From: Amoebophrya sp. A120
Taxonomy: Eukaryota > Sar > Dinophyceae > Syndiniales > Amoebophryaceae
Reading direction: 5' to 3'
Length of the DNA stretch: 64,000 bases
Assembly (NCBI GenBank): GCA_905178155.1
Contig: CAJINV010000021.1
Span: 349,760 to 413,759 of the forward strand
Positions 1 through 11,168 of this stretch are shown here, in pieces. How positions within the stretch are numbered: position 1 is the first letter of the stretch; each line of letters begins with the position of its first letter. A program made the translations under genes and the position numbers. A model generated the notes under the pieces. It was not told the DNA's origin and did not search any database. It was given only the letters and a program-made list of their open reading frames with translations.

Positions 1-1
1 A

Positions 2-3000
2 GGAAAATCAAAGCACCAGACGGGGGTCACCAACAAAGAATTTTTCTACACACGTCGTGAGGACTGCACGTCGACCAGTGATGGAAAAGGAAATGGCAAC
101 AGTGATCTTTTCCTTTGCGGCGAAAAGGAAAATTCGACCGGAGCAGTGGTTCCTGCTGTGGTGACAGCAGGCAAGGACTGCGCGTATAACGTGAACCATC
201 CCGCGAATTACTCAGTGCGGACGAAACTACAAAATGCTATTAGCAACCAGTCTCAGTCAAAGGGAGAACTCCAGGCGGGAGATGGTTCTGAAGGAGGGGC
301 AGCGGGGGATCACAGGCGGCAGATGCGAGGAGGACACGACCACCAGCCGCAAACGGTAACACAGAAGGAGCAAGTGGTGCCTGCAAAGAGTATCCTCTGC
401 AAAAGTATCGTCTAATTGTGGCCATACATGTCAGACTCAGATCTGCTTTCTCATTCTCACATGAATCTGAGTGACGAAGTCCACTGACTTTGTTTCCCTC
501 TTGACAAAAAATGTGATGAAGATGCAGCTGTAAAGTGCTTTTCCTTTTCCACCTCCAGTAAAATAAAGTAGTACGATAGTAATAGTTAACAGTACTTTTG
601 CATTTGCATAAAGATTGGCTCGAGGCCGCAACTTGTTCCGGAAGTAGATCAAGATCTGCGCATTCGGCAGAAAAAGACCGACTTTATTGTGGTGGCTTCC
701 ACTAGGCTGCAATCGGGGCTCGAGGAGCCGGAGTTGGAAACACTGGCAGAATATCAAATGCAGAAATGTCTGGGTCTGGAATGTTGCCGGGTTTGTCATG
801 CATATTTTGCATGACCCAGGAGCAGGATGTCTGTAATGCACGACCTAGCATCACAGATTTTTAGGGGGCTTTCTGGCGCGTATTCCGCATGAGAAATGCC
901 CTTTCCGTGTGGCACAAAGTAGACTTCTCTTGCTGGTCAGGCAATACAGATTTTTTCAGAGTCCACCAAAGCTAGCATCACAAGTTCCAACCTTCCAGAC
1001 CCAGACACTTTTGCATTTGATACAGAAGAGCTGGGGTTGGACTACATCGTGGAATCTCTCCCACCGCATCCGGAATCGCTGTCCGCTATCTGGTATGCAG
1101 TGCAAAAGCATCGTGCTAGTATAAATTGCAATACAAATTGGCTCAGCATTACAAGTTAAATTTGTGATGCGGATTTCCCTTAGCACTAAGATTTGTATAT
1201 GCATAAATGTACTTCGTTAGAAGTACGAGTGCGATACTTTTGCAGTTCATATCTGGGACCCCGAGGGGATCCGCGTGAGGATCTTGAAGCAATACGTGGC
1301 GGAGCAGGATCAAGATCAACAGCAGCGACAAGGACGTCGCGGGGAGCACCTCGTGCTGATGTGCGGACGAACCACGAGCGGACTTCCCCGGTCATTCAAT
1401 AATCGCCGCGGGGATTCTGCTTCTGGTTCTTGTTTGCGGGCCGCGGACGGACACGGAGTAACATCAAGTACTACTACCTTCGAACGCCGCGGCGGGCGGG
1501 GGAAGAACGCCAACGCGGGTGGTCATGGACGGGGGGAATTGAAACTGCTGATCTGCTGTCTGCAGGGAACCAGTCACATCCAGGCCTTCGCACGGGTCCA
1601 ATACGCGTTCGATCGATTACATCGCATTAACAGTGACGTTTGCCGACGGTTCTCATTTGTTACAGCTGCTCACCAGCAAAGCCGGCTGCTGCGGCGCTCC
1701 ATGGTGATTTCCATCCCGAAGGACATCCTTATGGGACTCTCAAACGTTACATTCTCAACTGTTACATGATTTGTCATGCAAAATGAACATCAACATCCCA
1801 CAAGGTGAAACTACTTCGCATGACAAATTTTTGAAAGGCTAAACAGCGCCTAAATCTGTGCGGAATTTGTAATGCTACAGGTGCGCCCTCCCTGCTTTGA
1901 CTTTTGCCATTCTTGCATCACAAATTCATGTAACAGTTGAGAATGTACTAACAGTTGAGAACGCCATAATCCTCAGCCAGCAACTGGAGGTCTACAACGT
2001 CCCGCGAAAGGATGGCGCTGCCTCCGACGGGGCTGACGCCGAGTCCTTGCTGCCGGTCTGTGGGTACTTCTACACGGGTAGTACTAGTAGTACTGTCGAT
2101 AGTAGAACTGTCGAGCCAGCAGCTGTTATTGAGAAGAGGAAGGAGCAAGACGCCGTGCCTGAAGATAATTCATCTCGTGAACTTCCTCAACACGATGAGC
2201 ACGAGAAAAATACCGTCCCGGTGTTCGAGCATGATGTTGATAACAGCAACTCTAGTATCAAAGATGCAGGCAAAAAATCTACAACTTTCGCGCCAGCTGA
2301 TGCAAAAATCATGCCCACGACCGGCACCTCAACCTCTTTGAAGAAGTCCGCACCGAAGACGGCGAGATTCTTCGTGAAAGAGCAGATAAGGCATCACAGT
2401 GGTCCTACTGTACTAGCCGGACCTCCACCTCCCACACAGCAGCCCCATGTTGAAGATAATCATATTAACGGTGATAAGGTACAAGCAGGGACGATGAGGA
2501 TAAACAACCTGGTCAACAGCAATATTCGAACCGAGCCTGATCAACATCTTGCAACATCAGAAAGGATTGGTGCGCCGACGTCGAGTACTAGTTCTAACTA
2601 TAGTAATGACGATGTCGCCCGTGCCTTGCAGCTGTTCCCTTCCCCACCAGACGAGTTCCAAAATCTAACTTTGGGCGAGGCGTGGGAGTATTGGTTTGAC
2701 TATGTGCGTAATTACGAGAAGCAGGAGGACGAGGACCACCATTCCGACTACAGAGGACCCGGCTGCACAACTGGGAAAGCAGCAATTACAACGCGTGCCA
2801 CGTTCTTTAAGGGTGATGAGGACCACAAGCAAAAAATAAATTCAGACTGTCCGCCCCCGTTTCCACCGACAATTTCGTCCACTAGCACCGCTGCTACGAA
2901 GTTGTACGCGAATAAGACCGGCGCGGGCGGGCGATGGCTTTGCATTGTCCAGGACAAGAAGAGCAGCTCGAAAGTACTGGAAGAAGTTCATGGGGACGCA

Positions 3001-6000
3001 GTCGCAGGTCCGACCAGGACAACTTGCTCGTCGTCGTCCGATCAGTCGAACAGCAAGCAGCAGGCTTTCATCTCCATCCGGCGCCTGCGTATGATTCTGC
3101 AGGGCCGCAATGTCCGCAGCGCGGCGCAACGGTACGCGAGGTTCCACGTTACCGAGGTGCCCCATTTGTCTCTGAACAGCGCGGGGGCTTCCTCGCCAGG
3201 TCCTGCAGGAGGGCTCTCTTGTCATCTACAACGTGGCAGCAGTACTAGTTCAAGCTCGTGTTCTGCTACCGAGGCCGACAATTGTTGGGCGACAGGAGAG
3301 CATTATAACCAGGACAACGCCAACGTGAATAAAGGAGCAGGGGCACCATCAATTTATAACGGTAAAAACGGCAAGATGATGATGAGAAAGAACCAGCGCA
3401 CCCCACGACCGGAGCAGTTCACCCTGAGGCCGGGCTGCCTGTGGCGCGTCGACGGGGTGCAGGAGTCGGCGGACGGGAGGTGCCTGGAGTACACGCTGAG
3501 TTTTTCTCTGTCGACAAACTTGAAAGTGGGCACTCTAGCGGCGGGCGGTGCGACTGCGACAACCTCCACGACCTGTGGTTCGTCGATCATGTCCTCTTCA
3601 TCCGAGGTGGATCTTCAGCGACGCGCAGAACATGCTGGGGCGAGCAGGAGCGTTGGAGGACCTGGACCACCGGGAGCTGCAGCTGTGCCTTCGGTAGTTT
3701 CGGACGTCGAGGGGCCGCATTGTTCGGCCGGCAAGAAAAGGGCCCTTGTCTCGTATGATGTGTTCAAAACCCCGCAAAAGGCGCAAGCTGCAGGGAACAA
3801 TTTCTGTCCCGCTACAGCAAGAACTACTACTTTCGGCGAGGATATTAAGGGCCAGAAGCTACCTTACGGACAGCACCAGCACACCCGCCCGCAGCATAAC
3901 GGAGACGTGGGTCAACATCGACAAGCACAAGCTCCCGCTGGGACGACAGGAGGACAGCGCGAAGAAGGACAACAGCTAGAGCCCCCGCGAAACAAGCACA
4001 AGGCGAAGGACCATCCCCGTGTTGGGGTGCTTGCGAGTTTGCACGATTGGAAGAAGCACCGGAAGATCGCGCTGAAGGTGAAAAACACGTTTTTTCATGT
4101 GGATGAGCCGGCGGTGGAGTCATCGGACGATGAGGTTGTTGTATCTTCTTCATCTACAACTACTTCAAGAGGAAATTCTTCAGGAACAACAAGTAATGCA
4201 AAGACGTTGCACGCCGACATCGGCGAGGAGGAGGACCAGGACCACACAACTGAGCGCCGTGATCAGCAACAACATCCTCGCCTTCGTCCACCTCCCGGAC
4301 GATCCCCGCCGCGGCACGGCTGCGACAAGCAAGTGCGGTCTCGCAGCTTGCAGCCGGACGAACTGAGGCTGACCTCTGCGAGGCGATGCTTACTCACGGA
4401 GTTCTTTGAGGATAGTACGACGTCGAAGATGTTGACACCGCCGCGGGGCCGCGGCGGAGGCGAAGATGCTGAGGTGGAGAAGAATGCTGTTTATGAACAC
4501 TATAATAATTTGATGTCCCCGCCGCGCGACGAGGAGCTGCAAGAATATGAAGACTCTAGGTACAACTGGAATTATGTTGAAACAACGCCAACGGCGCTCG
4601 GCGGAATCAACGACTTCTACTCGTCTAATTCGATGTCAGTGGAGGTCGAGAAGAATTTTTATCCACACGAGGACGAGGGGGAGGAGGAGCAGCTGCACAC
4701 GTCGCGCAGGAGCTTAATAAAGAAGATGCACAACAATTTATATAACAACCACAATATGAACAACATTCAGAGTCAACAGCAGCAGTTGCAGCACTACAAC
4801 CATTACCATGACTGCCGCGGCAGAATGGAGCAGCAATCTATGGCGCTGGCGTGGGAAAGTGTCGCTTTACCGGGCCGACGGTTGTTCGCGGATGGTCCGC
4901 CTCCCGAACGGATCTGGAAGCAGAGCAGCGGGTTTAACCAATGGACCAGCGAGAACATCACCATTGTGGTCACCTGTACGCACCTGGGGTTTGGAGACCT
5001 CTGGATGAAGCTCTGGCTCGCGGGCTACGAACCCGCGGACAACGTGGCGGCCGAGCGCATTGTGAAAAGTGTCGACGGCTGGTCGCAGATGTGCGGGGAC
5101 ATGTGCAACTTGTTGGCTGAAAAGGAAAAGCTGCAGAGCCAAAAAGAGAAAGTGCGTCGAATGATGAAGAACAAACTAGCTTCGTCCACCTCGACTGGTG
5201 GTCCTTGTTGTGCGGAGACAGAAAGATCGATCCACTCGTCATCTTCGTCGGTGGCGGGCGACGCGATGCTGACCGGAATGCATACGAGTGCTGTTAGCGA
5301 GAATACAACGCACCACGAGGAGGACAACGATGAAAATGAATCGGAACATCAATCCACAACGACGCTGAAGAAAACAACTGCAGATGAAACTACATCAGGA
5401 GATCATGACCTTCTTCTACACGAACAAGAAAAGTTTTCACAGATAGTCATCCGCCTGAGAAACTGCAGTGAGGAAATTGCGCAACTGAAGCACAAGATGC
5501 GTTTGCACGGGCTCCGCGAGATCAATGTGGAATATTGGCGGGAGCAGGATGCGTATATCCAGTACCGCCACCTGCCCCACATCTTGTGTCCCCCGACTCC
5601 GACATCCCCTTACAAGAAGAACAAGAGCCGGTCCATTTTTCGCAAGGTGATGCCCAGCGAGCGCAGCACCTCGGTGCAGGTGTGTCAGGATTTGGCGGCT
5701 TTGTCTTACCCGGACAAGACTTTTCTCACGGGCGTGATCTTTGACTCGGAGGCCATTTGCGCCACCTCCGACGGGTACGAACAAAGTAAGAATAACGGAG
5801 GTATGCTAGACAGCGCCAGTGGTAGAAATATGTATCAAATGCAAACACGTCTGGGTCTGGAAGATTCATCCGAGATTTGTCATGCAGTTTTTCCAAGCTC
5901 CGCCAAATCTGGAATGCAGGCCCTAGCATCGCAGGATCTGCAGCGCCTTGGTCGTGATGCCCATTCTGTATGAGAATGCCCTCTCTGGGGCGTGGCGAGA

Positions 6001-7557
6001 AATGGGGACCTTTTGCAAGTCATGCAACACGACAGATTTTAATTTTTGTATGATCCGCAACACGCATCACAAGTTCGCATCCTTCTAGACCCAGACTCAT
6101 TTTTGCAGTTGATAACATGCTGCCCACGTCGATGATCGGGAGTAGCAGTTGCACATCAACTACGAGCTGCAGCAGCTCAACAAGTTCAGTAGTAAATAAC
6201 TCTGCAATTATATCTGAGAAGGGACGAATTATGGAAAATAAAACTGTCGACGTGGAGGCATCAAGTAGCTGCGCATCATCTTCCAACAGCACCTCCGGTC
6301 GGAAAAACCCTTTCCAAGAGGCGGGACAAACCCACCTGAAGGCGGTGGAGTCTTTCCGAATGCTTATGGAGGCGTGTCGTATGAACTGCAAAAATGTCTG
6401 GGTCTGGAAGATTGCCAGGTTTGTCATGCATATTGTCCAGCATGACCCATGATGTCTGTGATGCATGCCTTAGCATCACAGATTCTGCGAGGGCTTTCTG
6501 ATGCTCATACAGCATGAGAAGTGCCGTCTCTGCGTAGCAAAAACTGGACCTATTTTGCTCTTCACGCAATACAGATTTTATGCAGAGTCCAGACGTAGCA
6601 TTACAAGTTGTATCCTTCCAGACCCAGACATATTTGCAAGGCATATGTCGCAAGCTGGCGCAAAACCGCCAGGGCTTTTCCGTGGTGAGTTTGCGGAAGG
6701 TGGGCGTCGGAGTCGAGGGGATCCAGGAGTGGAACCGGTTTCGGGGCGTATGCATTGCAAAAGTTAATAAAGTATCGTGCTAGAAGATGAAGTTGTACAA
6801 GAAATCGCATGACAAACGTTGCCAAAAGGAAAAATGGAACTTGTCACGCCGAATAAGGAATGTCATGCGAGACAACTTGTCATGCGAGACAACTTGCATA
6901 TATATGTTTATACGAAAGCAGCGACCGACATCATTTTTGCACAGCATACGCCACGATTCGCGCGCATTTTGCTCGGGACGGCGAGGAGCACGACGAGCAC
7001 CCGACCTCCAGCTACCAAATCCTGAATTGGGTTATCCTTAGGAAAAAATAACCTATGATCTTCGTCCCATCGATGATCCAATTTCTCATGCAAGCATGTT
7101 TTGTACATACATAAATGCACACCCTAGTGCATCATCTAAGATGATGTACCAGGGTGTCGTATGCATTTATGCAAAAATCAAAGTAGTTACAGGGAGACGA
7201 CGATGACCACGGTTTTTTTTCCTGTGGATCTAAGTCGAGGGCTTCATTCTCGGTGCTGCAGCTAAGGAGCGCGCGGAGCGAGGCATCATCGATTGTCCTC
7301 GTGCAGAAGGAGGCAAGAACGTACAGAACTTTTCGCATCAGCACGCAGGAGCGACTGCTGCACTGGACCGACAAGCCGCATCGGAAAACGTTGCCGTCTA
7401 CATGGGCCCGTACGGCATTCCATTTTTTCTCATCGGGAAAGACAGCAAGGCACTCTACACTATCACGCCATTCACGGGGCTCGCAAAAATTGGAATGATT
7501 TTGACAGGAGTAGGCGGTGGTAATAAAGGCGATGGTGGAGGTTGTTCTGATAAATGA
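2..7557 (+). CDS. Large low-complexity hypothetical protein, 5' partial, nine exons
   Basis: Open from the window edge, so the start lies upstream. Inferred exons: 2–388, 614–751, 1028–1093, 1257–1729, 1974–5832, 6120–6379, 6651–6748, 6951–7032, 7236–7557. They sum to 5,685 nt, an exact multiple of three, giving 1,894 residues before TGA at 7555. All eight introns are introner elements; none is a GT–AG intron. The 3.9-kb central exon is rich in Ser, Thr, Gln, His and acidic runs, with more ordered islands near 2630–2710, 3060–3170, 3410–3530 and 4860–5140, and a likely coiled coil at 5400–5560. The last exon encodes a hydrophobic tail that includes VAVYMGPYGIPFFLIGKD. I recognise no family domain. 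The joins up to exon 7 are well supported by TSDs; those at 6749–6948 and 7033–7233 rest mainly on frame and TIRs. If the last join is wrong the protein would end at TAA 7049. Confidence 0.75.
391..610. mobile_element. Introner element, family B
   Basis: The left end has the family-B core TGCAAAAGTATCGT and the right end its inverse, ending in ACTTTTGCATTTGCATA. The TSD is AAGAG/AAGAT (386–390 and 611–615, one mismatch). Frame is kept if exons join after AAG at 388 and 613. It is 220 bp, the first intron visible in the giant gene. Confidence 0.8.
752..1022. mobile_element. Introner element, family A (orientation 1)
   Basis: The family-A TIR TGTCTGGGTCTGGAA is at the left end, with its inverse TTCCAGACCCAGACA at the right. 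Perfect TSD CAGAA at 747–751 and 1023–1027. It is 271 bp and splits the codons for LETLAE and ELGLDY. Confidence 0.92.
1094..1251. mobile_element. Introner element, family B
   Basis: 158 bp. TIRs are GCAAAAGCATCGTGCTAGTA and the inverse TACGAGTGCGATACTTTTGC. Perfect TSD TCTGG at 1089–1093 and 1252–1256. Removal joins LSAIW to DPEGIRVRIL in frame. Confidence 0.92.
1730..1968. mobile_element. Introner element, family D
   Basis: 239 bp. TIRs contain CTCTCAAACGTTACATTCTC and the inverse GTTGAGAACGCCATA, with a second inverted block GTAACAGTTGAGAATGTA inside. Perfect TSD ATCCT at 1725–1729 and 1969–1973. Removal joins ISIPKDI to LSQQLEVYNV. Confidence 0.9.
5833..6114. mobile_element. Introner element, family A (orientation 1)
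   Basis: 282 bp with degenerate A-type TIRs (CGTCTGGGTCTGGAAG / CTTCTAGACCCAGACTC). TSD ATATG/ACATG has one mismatch. It ends the 3.9-kb exon; frame resumes as SGRNM–LPTSMIG. Confidence 0.88.
6380..6645. mobile_element. Introner element, family A (orientation 1)
   Basis: 266 bp, A-type TIRs, perfect TSD TGTCG at 6375–6379 and 6646–6650. Removal joins LMEACR to KLAQNRQGF in frame. Confidence 0.92.
6749..6948. mobile_element. Introner element, family B, degenerate
   Basis: 200 bp. The left end TATGCATTGCAAAAG is normal. The right end TTTTTGCACAGCATA lacks the usual CGATAC core, and only a 2-bp repeat (CG) remains. Frame continues from NRFRG to ATIRAHF, so it still behaves as an intron. It looks like an older copy. 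Confidence 0.65.
7033..7233. mobile_element. Introner-like element, family K (singleton)
   Basis: 201 bp. The ends pair as TATCCTTAGGAAAAAATAAC and the inverse of GGTTTTTTTTCCTGTGGA. The interior is itself a long imperfect palindrome centred near 7137 (CACCCTAGTGCATCATCT against AGATGATGTACCAGGGTG). Only a 2-bp repeat (GT) flanks it. Removal joins QILNW to VEGFILGAAA in frame, the main reason to call it an intron. Confidence 0.6.
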
Positions 7558-8399
7558 TGACTTGAGGATTTTGAAGTTGTACAACTAAACGAAAATAATC
7601 AAAATTATCATGCTTTGGCTCTAGATTGAGCCAGTGCCAGCGGATAAGGATAAGGAAAAGGATAAGGAACTACTGCTTAACAGTGTACAAGAACTTCAAT
7701 TTCTACGACGACATCGTAAGAACTTTAAATGCTTAATGAGCCCGAGGAGTGGAGCGTCGAGTAGGGGGCGGCCATCTCATACTTGTAATCGCCTTTTTCG
7801 CGGGCTAAGGCTATTTTGAAGTTCTAGTTCTACTTCTAACCACAGGACTACGGGCGGAAAAATAATTTCTCAAAGAACAAGCAGAGTTGAGAACTATAAC
7901 TAGTCTCAATATCAATTAGTAAGCGTCCTGAATACCGGTCCGGCGTTTTGAAGTAGTAAATCCAGGAAGCGGAAGGACGATGGCACGACAGATGATTCTG
8001 GCGGTAGCATCTCGTCGTGTTCTTCAAAATCCTTTATCACTCCCTTTTTTTCCATCTTCATGTTCATGCCTGTACAGGTACACTAAGCCTTCGGTATCGG
8101 TTCGTACATCTAAATCTAAGTGCAGAAGTACGAGTGGAATTGCTCCTTCGCATTATAGAAACTCTAACTACTGCGCACAAACAATCGGCACCGCTTAATA
8201 TTGAACCTGCACCTGAAAAAAGTGCTGCTGTGAAAAAAATATTAAGTACGTAAAAACAAATACGAAAACAAAAATTTTTTTCGTGAAGGGGCGTGGTTGT
8301 CGAACATACAAACATCCTCCTCCTGCTTCAAGATAGTGCTGCGATAAGGACAACAATAATAACCTTCTCAGCTGCTCTCTGCTCAATGTTATTGCTGTA
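7558..8399. other. Intergenic or undetected exons
   Basis: An AT-rich stretch between two + strand genes. It holds a short GGATAAGGATAAGGAAAAGG repeat near 7644–7670 that encodes a Lys/Asp/Glu-rich open segment. That could be an upstream exon of the next gene, but I cannot place splice sites. No IE, tRNA or other element was seen. Confidence 0.4.
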
Positions 8400-11168
8400 A
8401 TGCGTAGCTTCTCGGAACCTGTTGGTCGGCCCGGAGACCACAAACCTGCTCAACAAGTATTTGAAAGGATGGTTTTTGATCTTTCAGTAAGTTTTTCCGA
8501 CATTGTTTATACCTCAATGTCAATCCCAACAGCAAAAACAAAAATCGGATGTGCCTCCTGTGAAGGATTGAATGTGTGTAGTTTGTGCAAATAAAATTTG
8601 AACGAAACACTTCAGCAGATAGATTTAGAATTTTTCAGATCCTTCAGCGCGCTGCGTTTTACCTACAACTTCCCGATCTAGTAACTCTTGGGATCCTCCA
8701 AACGTTCAGGCTGACGAGCTTGTTCGGGAGGTCGGGAGCTAGCACTGCAGGGCCCGCTTATGGTGCAAGCCCTGGGGCCCCCAAGATAGTAGTTTTTTGG
8801 CTTGAAGGATCTAAAAATGTAGACACAAAACGAGCAGCTTCACATTGCACCCCAAAATAGTCCAGCGGCACAACGACGAAATGTGAGAAAAACGCACTGA
8901 GGAATATTTTAACTCAGATCCATATGGAAGCGTCAGAATCGAAATCAACAAAATCGAAATAATTTGTGATGCATAAAATCGCTACCAGTTGGAGCCTCAC
9001 CCTCAGTTTTCAAGCGGCGCATGACAAATTTCGGAAGCACCGAATTCCAGTCTGTCATGCTGTTTGGGCAAAGCCAGTTAGGAGAGTACCAAAGTGAGGA
9101 AAAAAGGCCAAGGTTTGTAGACAACGTCATGTTTACAGTGTGGCTAGGGGTGGGCCACCCAGGTCAGCTAGGCATGGGAAGAACGACACACAACGCACAG
9201 ACGCCAAAAAAGAGCTACATGACCTGCCCAGTCTGTCAAAAGAAAGTAGTGCCAAGCACAGACCACTTGCTTTTTCAGTGCGAAGACCCTACGCTAGTGC
9301 AATTGCGAAAAGAACACTTAGGCGCGCCATGCATAAAAGCCATGGATCCATGCATAAGTTTCGTCCGGGAGCGAAAAAACGTGAAAAACGTCCTGAACTT
9401 CTACGAGAAGGCCTCGCAGACACACGGAGGAACTCTGCCCACGGGGCTAGCGAACGCGATCAGAGGGGGACAGACGGTTTTCGACGAGGCGGACTACAAG
9501 GATGTGGCAGAATGGCAACCGGAGAAAAAGCCGAGCAAGGTCCAGGAGGGGGACCTGAACAAAATAGCGAGCAGGATCGGGAGGCTCTAGGAGAGAGACC
9601 GCCAACACGAAAACGAACAAAGCCGACAAACTGCTACGAACGAGGGGACTACGCTCAGCCGGGCAACTTCTCCGAAAAACCTGCACCCAGAAAAACCCCA
9701 CCACCCTTCCCCCCTCGCTTTAGGTCTATCTGGAGGACATGACACCTCTGGCTGCAGGAGCAGTCCCGGGGTGTTAGCGCGGGAGGAGCGGAACCGGTGA
9801 CCAGCTGCGTCAGCCAGGGCACATCGAAACAGGTGGGCCTAGGGCAATGAGGGTGTGCCAAGCGGAAGGTGGTGGAGATGGGAACGGAGACAGAGTAGAA
9901 CTTGTTGAGGCGCTTGTTGAGGCGGTAAAGTAGGTAGAAGCGTGAAGCCACAGCGCATAGTTAAGAAGTTAGAGAGCATGACACTGCGAGGCTCGACCCG
10001 TCCTCGAACGGGGGCGGGTGAATGTAGCAAGCGGTGATCGTGATACAGAGGCTGTCGCTCGTCCGCCACACTAGTTTCCTAACAGCAAGAAGAAAAAACA
10101 AGACAAGGCGCCTAAGCTACTACTAAAGCTTACGTGGTAAAACAGTAGAATAGCCGCGCGCCGCACTCAACCCAGGGGACCCGCTGAACGACGGCCGAGA
10201 GCCCGCCCGGTGAGGAGTTTCCTTATGTTCGTGTTCGTCTGCCCTCCACCCACTGCAGAAGAGCAACCTTGCAGATTTGAACCAGGTCGATCTTTTTCAA
10301 AATCTCTGGTTAATTCACTCCGGTCCGCCTTGCTCTTTGAAGATCCGTGCGAAAAAGCACATGAAAAGCTGCTGCCATGGTGAAGAACGGTTAGTACAAG
10401 CGCAGGCCCTAGAGTGTAACATGAACGGAATCGGGCTACAAGGCCACAGGTAAATCACCCCTGCGTCTTCCGGTCGGCCTTTACGAAACTGACTACAAAA
10501 AACCGCGACGGTAGAAAGGGGGCGGTCTAGTCTACGGTCTAGATCGTCTCCACTACCATTCGAAAAAACGCAAGTCCCAGCTATAGTACAACAGGAGCGG
10601 CATCCGACCCGAGTGTAGTCAGCCGGACCATTTTTAGAAGACGTTGCGAGGTGGGCGGAGAGGCATCACGCGTGCAGTGGAACGAGAGGAAGGCCAGCGT
10701 TCAACTGTGTGATGTTCGTCGTATACTGTCCTGCCTAGTTCACTATGTAGGTTATCTCTCTCTCTCTCTCATGCTGTTTGGGCAAAAAAGGCTACCCCTG
10801 TCATGCTACTTCGGCAGCGCATCGTCTTCCCCTAAACAGGCTTGCAATCAGTCTCATTTGCCTGCTCCCCAATACAGGCCATACGTGCCCTGCATTTTAT
10901 GCATTACAAATTTTTCGATTTTGTCTATTTCGATCCTGACGCTTCCATAATCCATTTAAAGGATGATGGAAGTCGAACAATTTATATTTTACCTCCAATG
11001 AAGATTGCATTGCTCTCCCTCTTCAATGGTGACCTTGAACAAAAAGCGCTGTCATTTTTTGGTATGAATGATAAGACCCAGCAGAAAATGATAAGAAAAA
11101 TCCTGTATGTGAAAATGATTTGTCAAGGACGAGACCGAGACGAATACGTGCGGGCAAGACCGACCTAG
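8400..11168 (+). CDS. Small hypothetical protein whose intron carries a nested LINE
   Basis: Inferred exons are 8400–8486, 8639–8818, 8861–8922 and 10955–11168, summing to 543 nt (180 aa). The first intron has a good GTAAGT donor and a TTTTTCAG acceptor. The second would be only 42 nt (GTAGAC…AATAG) and is optional, because its removal preserves frame but it contains a TAG. The third is the family-C element at 8923–10949, which joins ILTQIH to LKDDGSRTIY. Segments such as RAAFYLQLPDLVTLGILQTF and YILPPMKIALLSLF look like ordered protein. No family is recognised, and upstream exons may exist. Support is the TSD-defined join and the summed frame; the start codon is the weakest point. Confidence 0.45.
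9073..9590 (+). pseudogene. LINE ORF fragment: C-terminal tail with CCHC zinc knuckle
   Basis: An open frame with stop at 9588–9590. It contains CPVCQKKVVPSTDHLLFQC, a C-x2-C-x9-H-x4-C finger of the sort found downstream of reverse transcriptase in many LINE proteins. The endonuclease and RT domains are absent, so this is a dead 5'-truncated copy. The frame reads upstream into IE sequence only by chance. Assignment to a specific LINE clade is not possible from this fragment. Confidence 0.75.
9073..10768 (+). mobile_element. 5'-truncated non-LTR retrotransposon (LINE) nested in an IE
   Basis: It is flanked by an 18-bp direct repeat TCATGCTGTTTGGGCAAA (9055–9072 and 10769–10786), as expected from target-primed reverse transcription. 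It ends in a (TC)n tract just before the right repeat, a simple-repeat 3' tail. The 5' end is cut inside the C-terminal coding region, leaving about 172 codons and roughly 1.2 kb of 3' sequence. The interrupted sequence is recognisably family-C interior on both sides. Confidence 0.85.

Larger units (their letters stand above)
8923..10949. mobile_element. Introner element, family C, interrupted by a LINE
   Basis: The left end TATGGAAGCGTCAGAATCGA pairs with the right end TTTCGATCCTGACGCTTCCATA. Perfect TSD ATCCA at 8918–8922 and 10950–10954. It spans 2,027 bp. Subtracting the nested insertion (period 1,714 bp) leaves 313 bp, matching the other family-C copies (306–311 bp). Confidence 0.9.

Noticed and set aside
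7132-7584. 150-codon − strand frame
   Set aside because: It overlaps the last exon of the giant gene, whose + strand translation is more protein-like and joins in frame.
10156-10240. GC-rich rRNA-like words in the LINE 3' region
   Set aside because: They lie within the span bounded by the 18-bp duplication and show no extended resemblance to rRNA.
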